DNA of 64,000 bases from Candidatus Eisenbacteria bacterium. Lineage in GTDB: Bacteria; Eisenbacteria; RBG-16-71-46; CAIMUX01; JAHJDP01. Shown here piece by piece: positions 61,339-64,000 of this stretch. Below the pieces are notes generated by a model. The model searched no databases, was not told where the DNA came from, and was given only the letters and a program-made list of their open reading frames with translations. The position numbers were made by a program, and so were the translations under genes. The stretch lies in contig JAHJDP010000012.1 of assembly GCA_018831195.1 (NCBI GenBank), positions 1-64,000 on the forward strand, written 5' to 3'. The stretch's first letter is position 1. Each line of letters starts with the position of its first letter.

Positions 61339-62498
61339 GCCTCTTCCTCCTTGAGGGCCCGCAGGATTTTACTCTTTGATTGCTGAAGCCCTTCAGGCAC
61401 CAGGTTTGTTTTACCCGTGAGGAGCATGAAATTCGTATCCCCATTCCATCGGGGCAGCAGTTCCATTCCCAAATGCTCACTTCCCCCTGAATTGAAACCC
61501 GAATTCAACCCCTGCGGTTGATAGACCCGCTGCAGCAATTTCTCTCCAAGAATGACCAGCTCTCCGATCTCGCGGCGTTCATCGGCTGAAAGGGAGGCGA
61601 ACCATGTCACATGACGGCGCGGCGTCACAATTAAATGGCCTGAATTATAAGGGTTGGGATGAAGACTCAGGATGGCGTGCGGCGTTTCTTTCAGAAGCAA
61701 CGCCTCATACGATCTTTGGCAGTGGGGGCAGGCGCCCGGATCGTTTTTTGAGCGCAGAGCCATATTTTTACCCGCCGCTTCCAATTCCTGCGGTGTATTG
61801 ATCCCCGAGATTTCAACAGGATCGGCGAGTCGCAAAGTTCCAACCCGGTCCCCCTCGCCGCGGAACCACTCAATGACATCCGTCAGATAGTACTCACCTT
61901 GAGCATTCTCAGTTCGGAGCGCTCTCAGGGCCCGGAACAGCTTGGGACATTCGAAAACGCCGATACCCGAATTAATTTCTGCGATGGCCCGCTCGACGGG
62001 CTTCAGATCGGCGTCTTCGCGGATAGCAAGAAAACCCCCATCGGCATCCCGAAGAATACGCCCGTACCCGCTGGGGTCCGGCATCTCGGCGGTCAGAATC
62101 GTCGCGCCATTCTTTTGTACAATATGTGTTTCCATCAAGGCCGCCAGCGTCCAGGGACGGAGAAGGGGAACATCCCCATAGAGAACCATCAACGGTCCAT
62201 TCCATGTTTCAAGGTAGGGGGCGACACGCGCGACGGCATCCCCCGTTCCCAGCTGTTCTGTCTGGTCAACCCAGCTCAGCTCCTCGCTATGGAATGAGGC
62301 CTTCACCTGATCCGCTCCATGCCCGACGACCACAAAGAGCTTCTGCGGATCCAGATGGCGGGCGGTTGCGAGAACGTGCGCCAGAAGGGGGACACCCAAG
62401 ACGGGATGCAGGACTTTCGGCAAAGAGGAGCCCATCCGCTTCCCTTTGCCCGCGGCCAGGACAACCACCGTCCAGGAGCTGGGGGCCGCCCATTCCAT
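61335..62498 (-). CDS. GlmU-like nucleotidyltransferase fused to degenerate HIT domain
   Basis: A 387-residue two-domain protein. Residues 10-245 are a GlmU-type sugar-1-phosphate uridylyltransferase: LAAGKGKRMGSSLPKVLHPV, EQLGTGDAV, LYGDVPLL, GYGRILRD, EINSGIGVF and SGINTPQELE, all active-site elements being present. The left-handed beta-helix acetyltransferase of GlmU is missing. Instead, residues 255-360 are a HIT domain of the AP4A-phosphorylase type (CPHC, NPYNSGHLIVTPRRHV, PRWNGDTNFM). The histidine triad HXHXH reads HLGMELL (342-348), keeping only the first His, so that domain is probably inactive. Likely makes a UDP-sugar for the envelope. Confidence 0.88.
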   Translation of the reverse strand: MEWAAPSSWTVVVLAAGKGKRMGSSLPKVLHPVLGVPLLAHVLATARHLDPQKLFVVVGHGADQVKASFHSEELSWVDQTEQLGTGDAVARVAPYLETWNGPLMVLYGDVPLLRPWTLAALMETHIVQKNGATILTAEMPDPSGYGRILRDADGGFLAIREDADLKPVERAIAEINSGIGVFECPKLFRALRALRTENAQGEYYLTDVIEWFRGEGDRVGTLRLADPVEISGINTPQELEAAGKNMALRSKNDPGACPHCQRSYEALLLKETPHAILSLHPNPYNSGHLIVTPRRHVTWFASLSADERREIGELVILGEKLLQRVYQPQGLNSGFNSGGSEHLGMELLPRWNGDTNFMLLTGKTNLVPEGLQQSKSKILRALKEEEA

Positions 62499-62499
62499 T

Positions 62500-63408
62500 T
62501 TAAGCCCCCCCTTGACGATGGCGTTCGGTGGCCATGCGCCCCGGCACCGTCACCGGAAGATTGTCTATTAATCGGGCCTCCCCGAAATAGGCGGCGACGG
62601 CCAGCAGGATCCTTCCCCGCAACGGATCCATCCCCTCCAGTGATTCGTGATCGACAGCCCGCGCATAATCAAGACGGGCCAGGGGTTCAGACTCGATCAT
62701 TTCCTTCATGAGAGTCTCTATCGCTTCAACACCCGTCTCACCCCCGACAAGCATTTTTTTCTGCACGGCTCTCAGAGCCCTGCTGAGAACCGGGGCCTGA
62801 CGGCGCTCTTCTTCTGAGAGATAGGCGTTCCGGCTGGAAAGGGCCAAACCATCCTTTTCCCGCACGGTTGGGACAATGGTCAACTTGGAATCCAGATTGA
62901 AATCATCAACCATCCTGGTAATGATCAATGCCTGTTGGGCGTCCTTTTGGCCTAAATAGAAACGATCGGGCCGGACAATTTCCAGAAGTTTCAGAACAAC
63001 TGTGGCCACTCCGTCAAAATGGCCGGGCCGGCTTTTCCCGCAGAGTAATTCTCCCAGTCTGCCCACGGAGACTTTTGTGCTGAATCCGTCGGGATAGAGA
63101 TCTTTCGTTTCCGGGATAAAAACAGCCCCGACCCCTTCATCCCGGCAGATATCCATGTCCCGGGGAAGATCCCTGGGATACCGGTCACAATCTTCATGAG
63201 GTCCGAATTGCATCGGATTCACAAAAATCGAAACGACAATCTCGTCATTCTGCTGTCGCGCCTTGCGAATGATGGCGATATGTCCATCATGGAAATAACC
63301 CATTGTGGGTACGAAGCCAATGCTTCGTCCCTGCTTCTGGAGGTTACGGCAATACTTCTTCATCGATTGCGGCGCTTGAAAACGGCGTGTCTTTTTTGAC
63401 GCCGGCAT
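62500..63408 (-). CDS. panC: Pantothenate synthetase
   Basis: A 302-residue ATP-dependent ligase joining pantoate and beta-alanine. The signature is GFVPTMGYFHDGH with HXGH at 40-43; FVNPMQFGPHED, GLALSSRNAYLS and YLGQKDAQQ are also seen. The start at 63408 has GGAGG eight bases upstream; longer in-frame starts lie inside panB. It follows panB by four bases. Confidence 0.95.
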   Translation of the reverse strand: MPASKKTRRFQAPQSMKKYCRNLQKQGRSIGFVPTMGYFHDGHIAIIRKARQQNDEIVVSIFVNPMQFGPHEDCDRYPRDLPRDMDICRDEGVGAVFIPETKDLYPDGFSTKVSVGRLGELLCGKSRPGHFDGVATVVLKLLEIVRPDRFYLGQKDAQQALIITRMVDDFNLDSKLTIVPTVREKDGLALSSRNAYLSEEERRQAPVLSRALRAVQKKMLVGGETGVEAIETLMKEMIESEPLARLDYARAVDHESLEGMDPLRGRILLAVAAYFGEARLIDNLPVTVPGRMATERHRQGGA

Positions 63409-63412
63409 AAGA

Positions 63413-64000
63413 TTATTCCTCCGTGTAGCTTTCATCACGAGATGGGAAATCTCCATCACGGACGGCTTGCATATAACTCTCCACCGCCTCCTCCATAACT
63501 CGAGCAACGGAACCAAACCGTCTTACAAAGCGGGGTTTGAACTCCTCATAGAGGCCCAGCATATCGTGCAGAACCAGCACCTGTCCGTCGCAATGAGGTC
63601 CGGCGCCGATCCCGATTGTGAAAATCTTAAGGCTTTCGGTGATCTCTTTGGCGAGATCGCTGGGAACAGCCTCGAGAACGAGTCCAAAACATCCGGCTTC
63701 CTCCAAAAGGGCGGCTTCTTGCAGAAGCCTTTGCCGGGAACCTTTGCTTCTCCCTTGAACCCGGTAGCTTCCGAGCTGGAGTATCGATTGGGGCGTCAAG
63801 CCGATATGCCCCATGACCGGAATCCCGGCGGAGACAATCCGGCGCACACTTTCAAGGCGATCTCCGGCTCCCTCCAACTTGACCGCATCGGCGCCGGTTT
63901 CCTTTATAATCCGGCCCGCCGCTTCCACCGATTTCTCAGGACTGATTTGGAAAGAAAGAAAGGGCATATCCACAACCACCAGGGATTTGGTTTTTGCCCG
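63413..64000 (-). CDS. panB: Ketopantoate hydroxymethyltransferase, 5' end outside window
   Basis: The frame is open to the right edge (RAKTKSLVVVDMPFLSFQ at 63947-64000), so this is the C-terminal two-thirds of PanB. It shows VKLEGAG, IPVMGHIGLTPQS, LVLEAVPSDLAKEIT and IGIGAGPHCDGQVLVLHDMLG, which include the active-site Glu of LEAVP. The enzyme makes ketopantoate from ketoisovalerate. It lies upstream of panC in the same operon. Confidence 0.94.
   Translation of the reverse strand, partial: RAKTKSLVVVDMPFLSFQISPEKSVEAAGRIIKETGADAVKLEGAGDRLESVRRIVSAGIPVMGHIGLTPQSILQLGSYRVQGRSKGSRQRLLQEAALLEEAGCFGLVLEAVPSDLAKEITESLKIFTIGIGAGPHCDGQVLVLHDMLGLYEEFKPRFVRRFGSVARVMEEAVESYMQAVRDGDFPSRDESYTEE

Noticed and set aside
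61455..61475. Frameshift as the cause of the broken HIT triad
   Set aside because: Conserved residues on both sides (GHLIV before, PRWNGDTNFM after) are in the same frame, so the change is by substitution.
1..64000. tRNA, rRNA, insertion sequences, prophage or CRISPR
   Set aside because: I looked for tRNA T-arm motifs, transposase motifs and regularly spaced repeats on both strands by eye and found none; a covariance-model search could still reveal a small RNA.

Overview
The window looks like a chromosomal segment of an uncultured Gram-negative (diderm) bacterium with roughly 57% GC. It carries outer-membrane barrels, lipoproteins, multiheme c-type cytochromes, a cytochrome c maturation set with a Cys-type CcmE, and an 11-gene complex I without the NADH module. 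Protein style (Big_5 surface lipoproteins, rhodanese lipoproteins) suggests a lineage of the FCB/Eisenbacteria kind, but no rRNA or tRNA is present, so taxonomy is only a guess. Intergenic gaps are short, 4-bp ATGA/GTGA overlaps are common, and TGA is used as a normal stop.

Layout: 1-342, 5'-proximal part of an unrecognised gene with VDRG repeats. 631-4359, a class I aminotransferase divergent from a WlbA-like dehydrogenase plus DegT aminotransferase pair for nucleotide-sugar synthesis. 4535-9391, a probable extracellular electron transfer cluster: outer-membrane barrel, 11-heme periplasmic cytochrome, multiheme lipoprotein cytochrome interrupted by an in-frame TGA, and a double-rhodanese lipoprotein, ended by a strong hairpin. 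9464-12689, an ArsR-controlled operon of permease, two thioredoxin-like proteins and CcdA. 12852-23340, complex I genes nuoABCDHIJKLMN. 23390-27270, a SpoU methylase, a PP2C phosphatase, a hyperacidic small protein and an exported DUF3857/transglutaminase-like protein. 27281-34941, an envelope operon (TolB/CsgG-like protein with peptidoglycan-binding insert, barrel, giant Big_5 lipoprotein, macro domain). 35488-44675, dnaE, a PHP phosphoesterase and ccmEFABCD in one direction. 45006-52533, small exported and zinc-ribbon proteins, a beta-propeller protein, two CNNM-type proteins and TrkH/TrkA. 52727-60822, a PpiD/SurA-like foldase and a surface-glycan cluster. 60811-64000, a LytR_C protein, a GlmU-like/HIT fusion, panC and partial panB.

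How the parts may fit: the ccm set would attach haem to the cytochromes at 5879-8103. No ccmG or ccmH is present, so the CcdA/thioredoxin operon at 9464-10601 may supply reductant. Complex I lacking NuoEFG probably takes electrons from a donor other than NADH, and the porin-cytochrome cluster could be one electron outlet. The items most worth checking are the interrupted cytochrome, the GlmU-HIT fusion with a degraded histidine triad, the Cys-type ccm locus, and the envelope operon that ends in a macro domain.
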